Source of the DNA: Pseudomonadota bacterium
GTDB lineage: Bacteria; Pseudomonadota; Gammaproteobacteria; Acidithiobacillales; Acidithiobacillaceae
Assembly (NCBI GenBank): GCA_021840785.1
Contig: JAKBXD010000101.1
Span: 1 to 6,912 of the forward strand
Direction: 5' to 3'
DNA: 6,912 bases
Shown: positions 1 to 4,841 of the stretch, piece after piece
Layout of the letters: the number at the start of each line of letters is the position of its first letter
Numbering within the stretch: position 1 is the first letter of the stretch
Made by a program: the position numbers and the translations under genes
Notes under the pieces: model-generated
The model's database searches: none
Seen by the model: the letters and a program-made list of their open reading frames with translations, nothing else
Told to the model about the DNA's origin: nothing

Positions 1-2
1 GT

Positions 3-188
3 AGTCCGACGAATGACGCTCCAGACAAGCACACCGAGACCGTCGCGGCATCGCGCCGCTCACCGATGAAAACACACAGTTATGCGAGCCGGACGGCCGA
101 GGCGGCCGTGGCCCATGCCGTAAACACTGCATGGGAGATCGAGGACCAGCGCGACGACATCCGAGAGATATTCGGAGTCCAGATCTAA
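3..188 (+). CDS. C-terminal part of an unrecognised protein, cut by the left window edge
   Basis: This frame is open from the left edge and ends in TAA at 186-188, giving 61 visible residues. An internal ATG at 66 would give a 40-aa product. The tail reads like a real soluble helical C-terminus: an Ala-rich stretch (AEAAVAHAVNTAW) followed by a charged segment (EIEDQRDDIREIFG) and a final VQI. I do not recognise a family. Its stop codon overlaps the stop codon of the minus-strand integrase remnant (complement of 185-187), so the gene ends exactly where the integrase fragment ends. That suggests its last codons are set by a recombination junction. A minus-strand frame across the same bases is less protein-like and is out of frame with the integrase remnant. 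Confidence is limited by the missing 5' part. Confidence 0.4.
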   Translation, partial: SPTNDAPDKHTETVAASRRSPMKTHSYASRTAEAAVAHAVNTAWEIEDQRDDIREIFGVQI

Positions 189-265
189 TCCATCATCCTC
201 ACCAGATCCCCTGCTCTTAAGTACGTATACCGCAGCAGCATCTGCAAGGTCTTGTGCCCAGTAAT
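185..265 (-). pseudogene. Integrase 3'-end remnant A (tyrosine recombinase C-terminus)
   Basis: On the minus strand, bases 265 to 185 read ITGHKTLQMLLRYTYLRAGD and then LVRMMD and a stop (TAG, complement of 185-187). This is the C-terminal end of the tyrosine recombinase catalytic domain, with the GH motif and the RYTYL segment carrying the nucleophilic tyrosine. It matches fragments B and C codon by codon. Upstream of the Ile codon (above about 266) the reading no longer resembles an integrase, so homology breaks close to that codon. The fragment lacks the Arg and HxxR motifs and cannot be active. It is one of three such 3' ends in the window, all in the same orientation. By hand count it is about 77% identical to each of the other two over 81 nt. 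It probably marks an old integration boundary. Confidence 0.85.
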
Positions 266-286
266 GGTTTTTTCGGCTATTTGCAT

Positions 287-386
287 TCCAAAGTTGGATA
301 AGGGAGATTTCAGAGGCCATCTCGGCTGAATGTCCAGGTTGGAATCAGCGTTTTGTGTGAATGCGTCGAAACTCCAATAGGTTGGA
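287..386. repeat. Three short TCCA(A)/TTGGA palindromes at about 42-45 bp spacing
   Basis: Three inverted repeats with the same half-site lie between integrase remnant A and the TIR gene: TCCAA-AG-TTGGA at 287-298, TCCA-GG-TTGGA at 333-343, and TCCAA-TAGG-TTGGA at 373-386. Their centres are about 45 and 42 bp apart, close to four helical turns. The second and third also share the 10-mer AGGTTGGAAT as a direct repeat (336-345 and 379-388). They could be operator sites for the TIR promoter or recombinase-binding sites next to the junction. Chance cannot be excluded for half-sites this short. Confidence 0.35.
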
Positions 387-412
387 ATTGAACCCGTGGT
401 GCCATGCCCTCT

Positions 413-442
413 TTAGACTGGAAGCGGACGTTGTAATATAGT
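413..442 (+). promoter_or_regulatory. Candidate sigma70-type promoter for the TIR gene
   Basis: A TATAGT hexamer at 437-442 resembles a -10 box, and TTAGAC at 413-418 is a weak -35 candidate with an 18-bp spacer. An overlapping TAATAT (434-439) is an alternative -10. The stretch is locally AT-rich in a GC-rich neighbourhood and lies about 35 bp upstream of the TIR start codon. This is a visual match only. Confidence 0.3.
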
Positions 443-476
443 ATTTTGGTGATTCCGTTGATGGGAGGATTGCGAC

Positions 477-1166
477 ATGGCTAGATGCACAGCACCGGTA
501 AGAGGCCATCGCTCGGCCAGCGCCGCGGCCGACTGCCCTGCATGCGGCAGCCGTTATCGTCCCTACAGCAGGTATAGCAGCTACCCGTCGAACTCCACAC
601 GGCCCTACTCCTCGTCGAGCAGTGGCGGGGGCGGGTCCGGCGGTGGCGCAAGGCCGAGATGGTCGCACGCCGGTTCGGCCGTCTCGTACACAGTGACCCA
701 AGTGCAGTCACTGACGCCAGTCCGCGATGCCGTTGAAACAAAAGCCGCGGAGCAGCCTGACCTTCGTGACGTCTTCCTGTGCCACGCGTGGGACGACCGA
801 CATGAAGCGGCCAAGCAGCTGCACGATTTGCTCGAGGCGGCGGGGGTCAAAGTCTGGTTTAGCGAAAAGGACATCGGCCTGGGCGTGCCGTTGATGCGCG
901 CCATCGACAAGGGGTTGGCGGCCTCGCGCATAGGGCTCGTTCTGGTGACGCCTGCGCTGCTCGCCCGCCTCCCCAAAGAGAGCATCGCCGATAAGGAACT
1001 CTCGGCCCTTCTGGCGGGCAACCGGCTTGTTCCCATAGTACACAACACGACGTATGAAGCGCTCCGCAATGTCAGCCCCTTACTCGCCTCACGAACCGGC
1101 CTGAACTCTGCAGAAGACTCAATGGCAGTGATTGCCAGCAAAATCGCCGAGTTGGTCGCGATCTAG
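477..1166 (+). CDS. TIR-domain protein with N-terminal Cys/His motif, probable defence effector
   Basis: The 229-aa product starts at ATG 477 behind a clear Shine-Dalgarno GGGAGG (463-468) with 8-nt spacing. It has three parts. Residues 4-23 hold C4, H11, C20 and C23 (CTAPVRGH...CPAC), a plausible small zinc-binding knuckle. Residues 26-57 are a low-complexity Tyr/Ser/Pro/Gly linker ending in poly-Ser and GGGG. Residues 97-225 form a TIR domain: first strand DVFLCHAWDD (98-107), helix, KVWFSEKDIGLG with the BB-loop region (125-136), IGLVLVTP (152-159), and Glu174 in ADKEL at the position expected for the catalytic glutamate. Many bacterial TIR domains hydrolyse NAD+ in anti-phage abortive infection. 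That role is inferred from the family and not shown here. There is no second effector or sensor gene in the same module, so it may act alone through its N-terminal part. An attC-like site follows 10 bp after the stop, as in an integron cassette. Confidence 0.9.
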   Translation: MARCTAPVRGHRSASAAADCPACGSRYRPYSRYSSYPSNSTRPYSSSSSGGGGSGGGARPRWSHAGSAVSYTVTQVQSLTPVRDAVETKAAEQPDLRDVFLCHAWDDRHEAAKQLHDLLEAAGVKVWFSEKDIGLGVPLMRAIDKGLAASRIGLVLVTPALLARLPKESIADKELSALLAGNRLVPIVHNTTYEALRNVSPLLASRTGLNSAEDSMAVIASKIAELVAI

Positions 1167-1176
1167 CACAAATGCG

Positions 1177-1246
1177 CTCTAACAACGCGCTCCAGCCGAC
1201 CGACTCGCTTTGCTCGGCTCGCCGCGGCCGAGCGCCGGCGTCGGGC
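1177..1246 (+). other. attC-like (integron cassette) recombination site after the TIR gene
   Basis: The segment starts with CTCTAAC (1177-1183, 6/7 to the RYYYAAC box) followed by AAC, and ends with GTCGGGC (1240-1246, 6/7 to GTTRRRY). In between lie nested inverted repeats: GCGCTC (1187-1192) with GAGCGC (1230-1235), and AGCCGA (1194-1199) with TCGGCT (1214-1219). The 70-bp length, the hairpin design and the position 10 bp after a stop codon all fit an integron attC site. The outer boxes pair poorly with each other, so it may be degenerate. It could instead be a REP-like hairpin or a terminator without a U-tract. No integron integrase or attI is visible. Confidence 0.4.
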
Positions 1247-1258
1247 ATCGCAAGAACT

Positions 1259-1448
1259 ATGAATCTCGATCCGCAAACGCTCGTTACATTGAACTGGTTT
1301 GGTGTTGGCATTGGCTGGCTAACCTCTACGTACATCACGTACAGGCGATGGCCGCAATACTAAGCATGATGACATTCAGATCGGGAAGCACCATACGTTT
1401 GCGGAGCAACTATCCGCCCTTCTCCAGAATGACTTCCACTCTGGATAA
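1259..1448 (+). pseudogene. Decayed small ORF with a hydrophobic N-terminus
   Basis: ATG 1259 opens a 34-aa reading (MNLDPQTLVTLNWF, then GVGIGWLTSTYIT, YRRWPQY, stop at 1361-1363) with one potential membrane span at about residues 8-27. A second protein-like segment, HDDIQIGKHHTFAEQLSALL followed by QNDFHSG and a stop at 1446-1448, continues in another frame with no start codon of its own. The simplest reading is a small membrane-anchored gene broken by a frameshift, or the start of a gene lost next to integrase fragment B. No good Shine-Dalgarno sequence precedes the ATG. The rest of this gap, up to 1487, shows nothing else I can support. Confidence 0.25.
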
Positions 1449-1487
1449 CAATACGCGCCGTGGCTCCGTTAAAAACTCAAAATAGAG

Positions 1488-1748
1488 TTAATCCAGTTTC
1501 CTCACCAGATCCTCAGCCCGCAGATACGTGTAGCGTTTCAGCATCTGCAGGGTCTTGTGTCCCGTAATCGCCGCCACCTCCATAGGGTTCAACCCCTTCT
1601 CAAACAGCCGTGAGGTCGTTTCGTGCCGCGAATCGTGGAAGGCCGGGCGCTTGATGTCGGCGGCTTTTCCGAAGGACGCAAGGCGACAGACCCTCTCAAA
1701 GGCCTGCATGATCGAATCGGGGCGTCTGGCCCACATGTGCCTAAATGC
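1488..1748 (-). pseudogene. Integrase 3' fragment B (tyrosine recombinase, N-terminal part missing)
   Basis: Reading the minus strand from about 1748, AFRHMWARRPDSIMQAFERV leads through a variable stretch to AFHDSRHETTSRLFEKGLNP, then MEVAAITGHKTLQMLKRYTY, LRAEDLVRKLD and a TAA stop (complement of 1488-1490). From ATG 1736 it is 82 aa. It keeps the HxxR motif (H34, R37), the GH histidine (H60) and the probable nucleophile Y69 in RYTYL. The DNA-binding domains and the first catalytic Arg are absent, so it is not a functional recombinase. Beyond about 1750 the sequence belongs to the truncated membrane-protein gene, so an integrase 3' end has replaced that gene's 3' end or vice versa. It is the longest of the three fragments. 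Its last 81 nt align without gaps to A and C. Confidence 0.85.
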
Positions 1749-2163
1749 GGGGGACTTGGCAGGCGGTACCCGGACGCAGGTCGTCGACGAATACGGAGAA
1801 GGGGGTGCTGGGAAAATTGAACAGGCAAACGACCACTTTCACGTTAAGGGCTGGACCCATGCCTATGTTCTGTATCATCACGGGACCTTGCGAGTTATTG
1901 TCAGGCGCGCGGATCTCAAAAAACGACGGGGGGTACGATTCACGGTCTTGCCGCGATTCCACCACGGGCCTTGGCCTATTCGGAGAAACACAAAATTCAC
2001 AAACTGGCATCAGATCCTCTAGGTGATGACGGTCAGATTGATCTGCGAGATCCCGCGTCTTTTTTGCCATCCAGAAGGTAGCAAAGGCAAGGCTGATCGT
2101 CCCTGCGGCCGTCAGGACCTCGGCTATCAAAAGCCCCCAATTCAACCCGTTACGAGTCAGCAT
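1741..2163 (-). CDS. Membrane-anchored protein with NxGxGPA-type soluble domain, 3'-truncated at the integrase junction
   Basis: From ATG 2163 the product is 140 aa: one membrane span at about residues 9-32 (WGLLIAEVLTAAGTISLAFA), a charged stretch, then a soluble part with IQNIGMGPALNVKVVV (97-112). The N-x-G-x-G-P-A motif recurs in the 282-aa protein at 2468-3316 and in many uncharacterised anchored bacterial proteins. A start at ATG 2241 adds 26 residues and has a GAGAG sequence 10 nt upstream. I prefer 2163 because the span then sits at the N-terminus as in its neighbour, although its GGGA ribosome site is weak. The protein stops at TAG 1741-1743, just as integrase homology begins. It lacks the second half seen in its larger relative, so it is probably broken. 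Function is unknown. Confidence 0.6.
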   Translation of the reverse strand: MLTRNGLNWGLLIAEVLTAAGTISLAFATFWMAKKTRDLADQSDRHHLEDLMPVCEFCVSPNRPRPVVESRQDRESYPPSFFEIRAPDNNSQGPVMIQNIGMGPALNVKVVVCLFNFPSTPFSVFVDDLRPGTACQVPRI

Positions 2164-2313
2164 ACGATATCGTCCCGAGATTATTAAAAGAAGTCTACCA
2201 TGCGTCCGCGCCTCTTGGGATTGCAGGGGCATACTCGTCATTTCGCGGGTTCTCTCAAGTTACCGTCCACGCTACGATGGACCCCTTGCAAAAAGCCGGG
2301 AAGAGAGAATGCC

Positions 2314-2586
2314 ATGAGCAAAGACGAACCTGAGCCCGACGCCGTACACTATTTCCGAAAGGCCGTAGAGGGACTGGAGGATGAGATGGCGGGGCCCTCG
2401 TATTACCTTGCGAGGGGGTTGTTACGGCTGGCCGAGAGTCTGGCCACACAAGGGTCCCCAATGGCCCTCACAGGGAATAAGGGAATCCTCGAGTCAGAGC
2501 CTCTGGATTTATCGCTTGCCATGCGCCCGGCGGCATTTCATACCGGTACCACGGGGGAGCGGCTACGGGGCCGTCGGCGAAGGTAG
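2314..2586 (+). CDS. Small hypothetical protein, 90 aa
   Basis: ATG 2314 follows the purine-rich GGGAAGAGAG (2298-2307) with 6-nt spacing, a credible ribosome-binding site. The first 47 residues look like a real helical soluble protein (MSKDEPEPDAVHYFRKAVEG, then a SYYLARGLLRLAESLATQG stretch). The last 40 residues end in GERLRGRRRR and lie antisense to the 3' end of the membrane-protein gene at 2468-3316, overlapping it by 119 bp. Either the two genes converge with a long overlap or one 3' end is an artefact of a junction. It sits between two minus-strand membrane-protein genes. I do not recognise a family, and no catalytic motif is visible. Confidence 0.4.
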   Translation: MSKDEPEPDAVHYFRKAVEGLEDEMAGPSYYLARGLLRLAESLATQGSPMALTGNKGILESEPLDLSLAMRPAAFHTGTTGERLRGRRRR

Positions 2587-3316
2587 TCATAGGGGTGGTG
2601 GAGCGGAATTTCTCGGCATCCGGGGCCTGTATGGATACGGCATCCGTTAGGCAGCAGAGCGACGAATGATAAACGTTCCCTTCAATATCAGTATACTGAA
2701 GGTGGATGGTGTCAACATTGCCATACAGGTCCTGGATGTGACCTCGTAACGGGCTGGGTTCGCCACTAGACCACTTACGTATCTCGGAGCAAGGGATATC
2801 TGTATCTGAGAATGAGTAATAAAACTCCATGGCGGTACCAGCGGCGATCACTGCTGCTACGGATACACGCGCCGTCCAGAGGATGCCTTGGCGCGACGAA
2901 CCGAGGCAGAGGCTCACTCCACATGCCGGGCCAACACCACTATTGACTATATGCACACTAAAACTTAAAGGGATATCAGAACCCCTGTCGTCAATTTCCT
3001 TGCCGTCCCTTTGCTGGTAAAAAAACGCCTTGGGTGCTACTCCCCTTTGCGGTAAGCGCGCCCGTGTCGCGGTCGGGGTACAGTGGCAAAGGGGTTTTAT
3101 GCGCCGGCGCTCGGTCTGTACCGTTTGCCGGTTAAGCATGAAAGAAAAATAGGCCATGCCGAGGGTACCACCTGCCACCAGGAAGTTTACGGCAAGAGAT
3201 AGAGATTTCCACAGCCACAGAAGACTGAACACAAAGGCTACACTGACCGCGATATAGGGCAGAGGGCCACGAAACCAATGAATGACGGTTTTTAACGTGT
3301 TCTTCATATAAGGCAT
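2468..3316 (-). CDS. Two-span membrane protein with NxGxGPA-type soluble domain, function unknown
   Basis: The 282-aa product has two hydrophobic segments at about residues 18-36 (PLPYIAVSVAFVFSLLWLW) and 40-61, then a basic stretch (QTERRRIKP) that would sit in the cytoplasm by the positive-inside rule. A soluble domain follows, with VHIVNSGVGPACGVSLCL (121-138) and, near its end, YTDIEGNVYHSSL (208-220). These two elements recur in a widespread group of uncharacterised anchored beta-rich proteins. The C-terminal tail (from about 245) is Pro-rich and may be variable. ATG 3316 has AGGGGG (3319-3324) only 3 nt upstream, and ATG 3307 (MKNTLKT) has it 12 nt upstream, so either start is possible. 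It shares its architecture with the truncated protein at 1741-2163 and lies next to an R-M system. A defence role is conceivable from context only. Confidence 0.75.
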   Translation of the reverse strand: MPYMKNTLKTVIHWFRGPLPYIAVSVAFVFSLLWLWKSLSLAVNFLVAGGTLGMAYFSFMLNRQTVQTERRRIKPLCHCTPTATRARLPQRGVAPKAFFYQQRDGKEIDDRGSDIPLSFSVHIVNSGVGPACGVSLCLGSSRQGILWTARVSVAAVIAAGTAMEFYYSFSDTDIPCSEIRKWSSGEPSPLRGHIQDLYGNVDTIHLQYTDIEGNVYHSSLCCLTDAVSIQAPDAEKFRSTTPMTTFADGPVAAPPWYRYEMPPGAWQAINPEALTRGFPYSL

Positions 3317-3399
3317 ACGCCCCCTGCAAGCTTGACTATGACCACGTCCCGGTTCCTCAGCTCACCCCGACCAGTATACCGCTCGACGACCTAAAGGGT

Positions 3400-3468
3400 A
3401 TGGCCGTAACTGCAATGATTGTAGCCCTTATGCTACTTACTGTCTGTAGATTCAGAGGCATCATTTAG
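3400..3468 (+). CDS. Possible 22-aa hydrophobic peptide or remnant of a larger gene
   Basis: ATG 3400 opens MAVTAMIVALMLLTVCRFRG followed by II and a TAG stop at 3466-3468: one hydrophobic span followed by a positive tail. AAAGGG immediately precedes the ATG, too close for an ideal ribosome site. The frame stays open upstream to 3286 without a start codon and reads hydrophilic residues (KLDYDHVPVPQLTP, then IPLDDLKG), so it could be the C-terminal tail of a lost membrane protein. It ends just before the controller-gene palindrome. Evidence is reading-frame appearance only. Confidence 0.2.
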   Translation: MAVTAMIVALMLLTVCRFRGII

Positions 3469-3471
3469 GGA

Positions 3472-3511
3472 CACTGGTGCACGATAAAATACGCATTATC
3501 ACGCGCCAGTG
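3472..3511. promoter_or_regulatory. 40-bp imperfect palindrome over the controller-gene start: candidate C-protein operator
   Basis: Arms 3472-3487 and 3496-3511 are inverted repeats with 13 of 16 positions paired (CACTGG with CCAGTG outside, GATAA with TTATC inside) around an 8-bp centre. The right arm includes the GTG start codon at 3509, and the left arm overlaps a TAAAAT hexamer (3485-3490) that could be a -10 box. No Shine-Dalgarno sequence precedes the GTG, so the message may be leaderless or nearly so, as in several R-M controller genes. An operator here would let the HTH protein control its own and the endonuclease's transcription. Confidence 0.55.
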
Positions 3512-3769
3512 GATAAAAACAAGGCACTTCGTAAGCCAAGCTCCTCCCTGACGGCCGCCCTAGCCGCCAATATCCGCGCTTTCCGCGAGGCGAACGACCT
3601 ATCGCAAGAAAAGTTCGCGGACATGTGTGGGCTACATCGCACATACATTGGTTCTGTCGAGCGTGGAGAGCGGAATGTGACGCTCAGCACCCTAGAAGTG
3701 TTCGCAGCTGTAATTGGTATTTCAGTCCCCCAGCTTCTGGCCAGGAGAACACAAAAGCATGAGAGATAA
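3509..3769 (+). CDS. XRE-family HTH controller (C-protein-like) of the restriction-modification system
   Basis: The 86-aa product starts at GTG 3509. Residues about 17-77 form a helix-turn-helix domain of the lambda repressor/XRE type: LAANIRAFREANDLSQEKFA, then the recognition helix region GLHRTYIGSVERGERNVTLS, then a last helix (LEVFAAVIGISVPQLL). The RTYIGSVERGERN signature is typical of controller proteins of type II R-M systems, which bind a palindrome at their own promoter and time endonuclease expression after the methyltransferase. The stop TAA (3767-3769) lies inside the start of the endonuclease gene, which overlaps by 11 nt, so the two are one transcript and probably translationally linked. 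The 40-bp palindrome over its start codon is the likely binding site. The activator or repressor role is inferred. Confidence 0.9.
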   Translation: MDKNKALRKPSSSLTAALAANIRAFREANDLSQEKFADMCGLHRTYIGSVERGERNVTLSTLEVFAAVIGISVPQLLARRTQKHER

Positions 3770-4841
3770 GCCCACTCTATCCACTACTTATGTCGCAAAC
3801 ATCCGCTCCGCTGGTCTCACGATTTACGATCCAATCGCAATTGGCGACCCTGCGCTCTGGATTCCTACCCCCGACCTCGAGCGCATCCTTGACGCTGGGC
3901 TGCGGGGAATGTCTCTTGGCGACCTTCCGTTGCGTACGCGATCAAAGGTCGCCAAGGAAGAGGTTTGCCGGGTTCTCGGCTACCCGGTACCACGCTCGTT
4001 CCGAAAATGTCAGCCACGTTTTCCTGGCCAGTTATTCGACACCTATGTGCAGAAGTCGAACAACCTGCAGGTATGGAACGAGGAGCTATCGCCGACGCGC
4101 CGCTATGTACTAATTCGGCCTTCCGCAGATTATGTAGTTACCAGGGTCAGGGTAGTTACTGGCGATACATTGGCCCAGTTGGATACTACTGGAACGCTGA
4201 CACAAAAATACCAAGCGCGCTGCGTTATAGGGACAGCGAAGACCGAGCTGATTGCGCCCGAGGATACTAGTCTACTCCGGCCTTTTGTTGTTTCTGACAC
4301 GGACCTCCGGCAAGTCGCTACGCCAGTTAGTTACCCGACGGCTGGTGCACTCTTGCCTATCGCGGTGATCTACGATCGTCTATCACGATTGATTGGTGCA
4401 ACTTTCCCAGATACAGGTTACGATCAAGAGCGTAACCGGGGGGGTAGATTGCACTGCATGGTGTGTTCGGCCCTTGGCTATGCGGAATATCAAGACGACG
4501 GGCGGTTCCCCGATGTGCGGCACCAGCTCGTGGAGGTAAAACTACAGACGAGTCCCACAATTGACCTGGGCTTGGTATTACCATCGAGTACCGAATTGCT
4601 TGACGTACCGCAGATTGCGGGCCAGCAAGTAAGGCATTGCGACGTGCGCTATGCTGTATTTTACGGGAATACAACTGGTGGACTCGTAACTTTGACTCAC
4701 CTATTCGTAACTACAGGGGAGGCCTTCTTTACCCGTTTTGTACAATTTCAGGGCAAGGTGCTCAACAGGAAACTACAAGTTCCGCTACCTAGCAACTTCT
4801 TTGGCGAGAACGCCGAAGGCTTTCCAGACCAACTTATCTAG
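3759..4841 (+). CDS. Type II restriction endonuclease, PD-(D/E)XK type, specificity unknown
   Basis: From ATG 3759 the product is 360 aa. AGGAG at 3743-3747 lies 11 nt upstream, and the start overlaps the controller stop. An in-frame ATG at 3714 would add 15 residues buried in the controller gene and is less likely. The conserved core is FPDVRHQLVEVKLQTSPTID (250-269): D252 and E259-V-K261 fit the PD-(D/E)XK nuclease motif, which binds Mg2+ and cuts DNA. Another well-ordered block follows (RHCDVRYAVFYGN, 292-304, and LTHLFVTTGEAFF, 312-324). There is no membrane segment. Its partner methyltransferase is convergent on the other strand and overlaps its 3' end by 57 bp. I recall similar proteins annotated as restriction endonucleases but cannot name the recognition site from sequence. 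The length fits an orthodox type II enzyme. Confidence 0.8.
   Translation: MRDKPTLSTTYVANIRSAGLTIYDPIAIGDPALWIPTPDLERILDAGLRGMSLGDLPLRTRSKVAKEEVCRVLGYPVPRSFRKCQPRFPGQLFDTYVQKSNNLQVWNEELSPTRRYVLIRPSADYVVTRVRVVTGDTLAQLDTTGTLTQKYQARCVIGTAKTELIAPEDTSLLRPFVVSDTDLRQVATPVSYPTAGALLPIAVIYDRLSRLIGATFPDTGYDQERNRGGRLHCMVCSALGYAEYQDDGRFPDVRHQLVEVKLQTSPTIDLGLVLPSSTELLDVPQIAGQQVRHCDVRYAVFYGNTTGGLVTLTHLFVTTGEAFFTRFVQFQGKVLNRKLQVPLPSNFFGENAEGFPDQLI

Noticed and set aside
60..320. 86-aa minus-strand ORF across integrase remnant A
   Set aside because: It is out of frame with the clear integrase coding similarity in the same bases and looks like a shadow. The integrase frame and the plus-strand frame are both more protein-like.
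605..1141. Minus-strand ORFs of 178 and 111 aa opposite the TIR gene
   Set aside because: They are antisense shadows of a gene with a recognisable TIR domain, low-complexity or Ser/Arg-rich, with no family resemblance.
1172..1363. 63-aa ORF beginning MRSNNALQPTD
   Set aside because: Its first 29 codons translate the attC-like hairpin. Such peptides are translations of repeats. Only the part from ATG 1259 is kept, as a decayed ORF.
1555..2022. 155-aa plus-strand ORF across integrase fragment B and the membrane-protein gene
   Set aside because: It is antisense to two supported minus-strand readings and spans their junction. No protein-like domains are visible.
2255..2461. 68-aa minus-strand ORF between the two membrane-protein genes
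   Set aside because: It is Pro/Arg-rich, without a recognisable domain, and antisense to the better supported ORF at 2314-2586.
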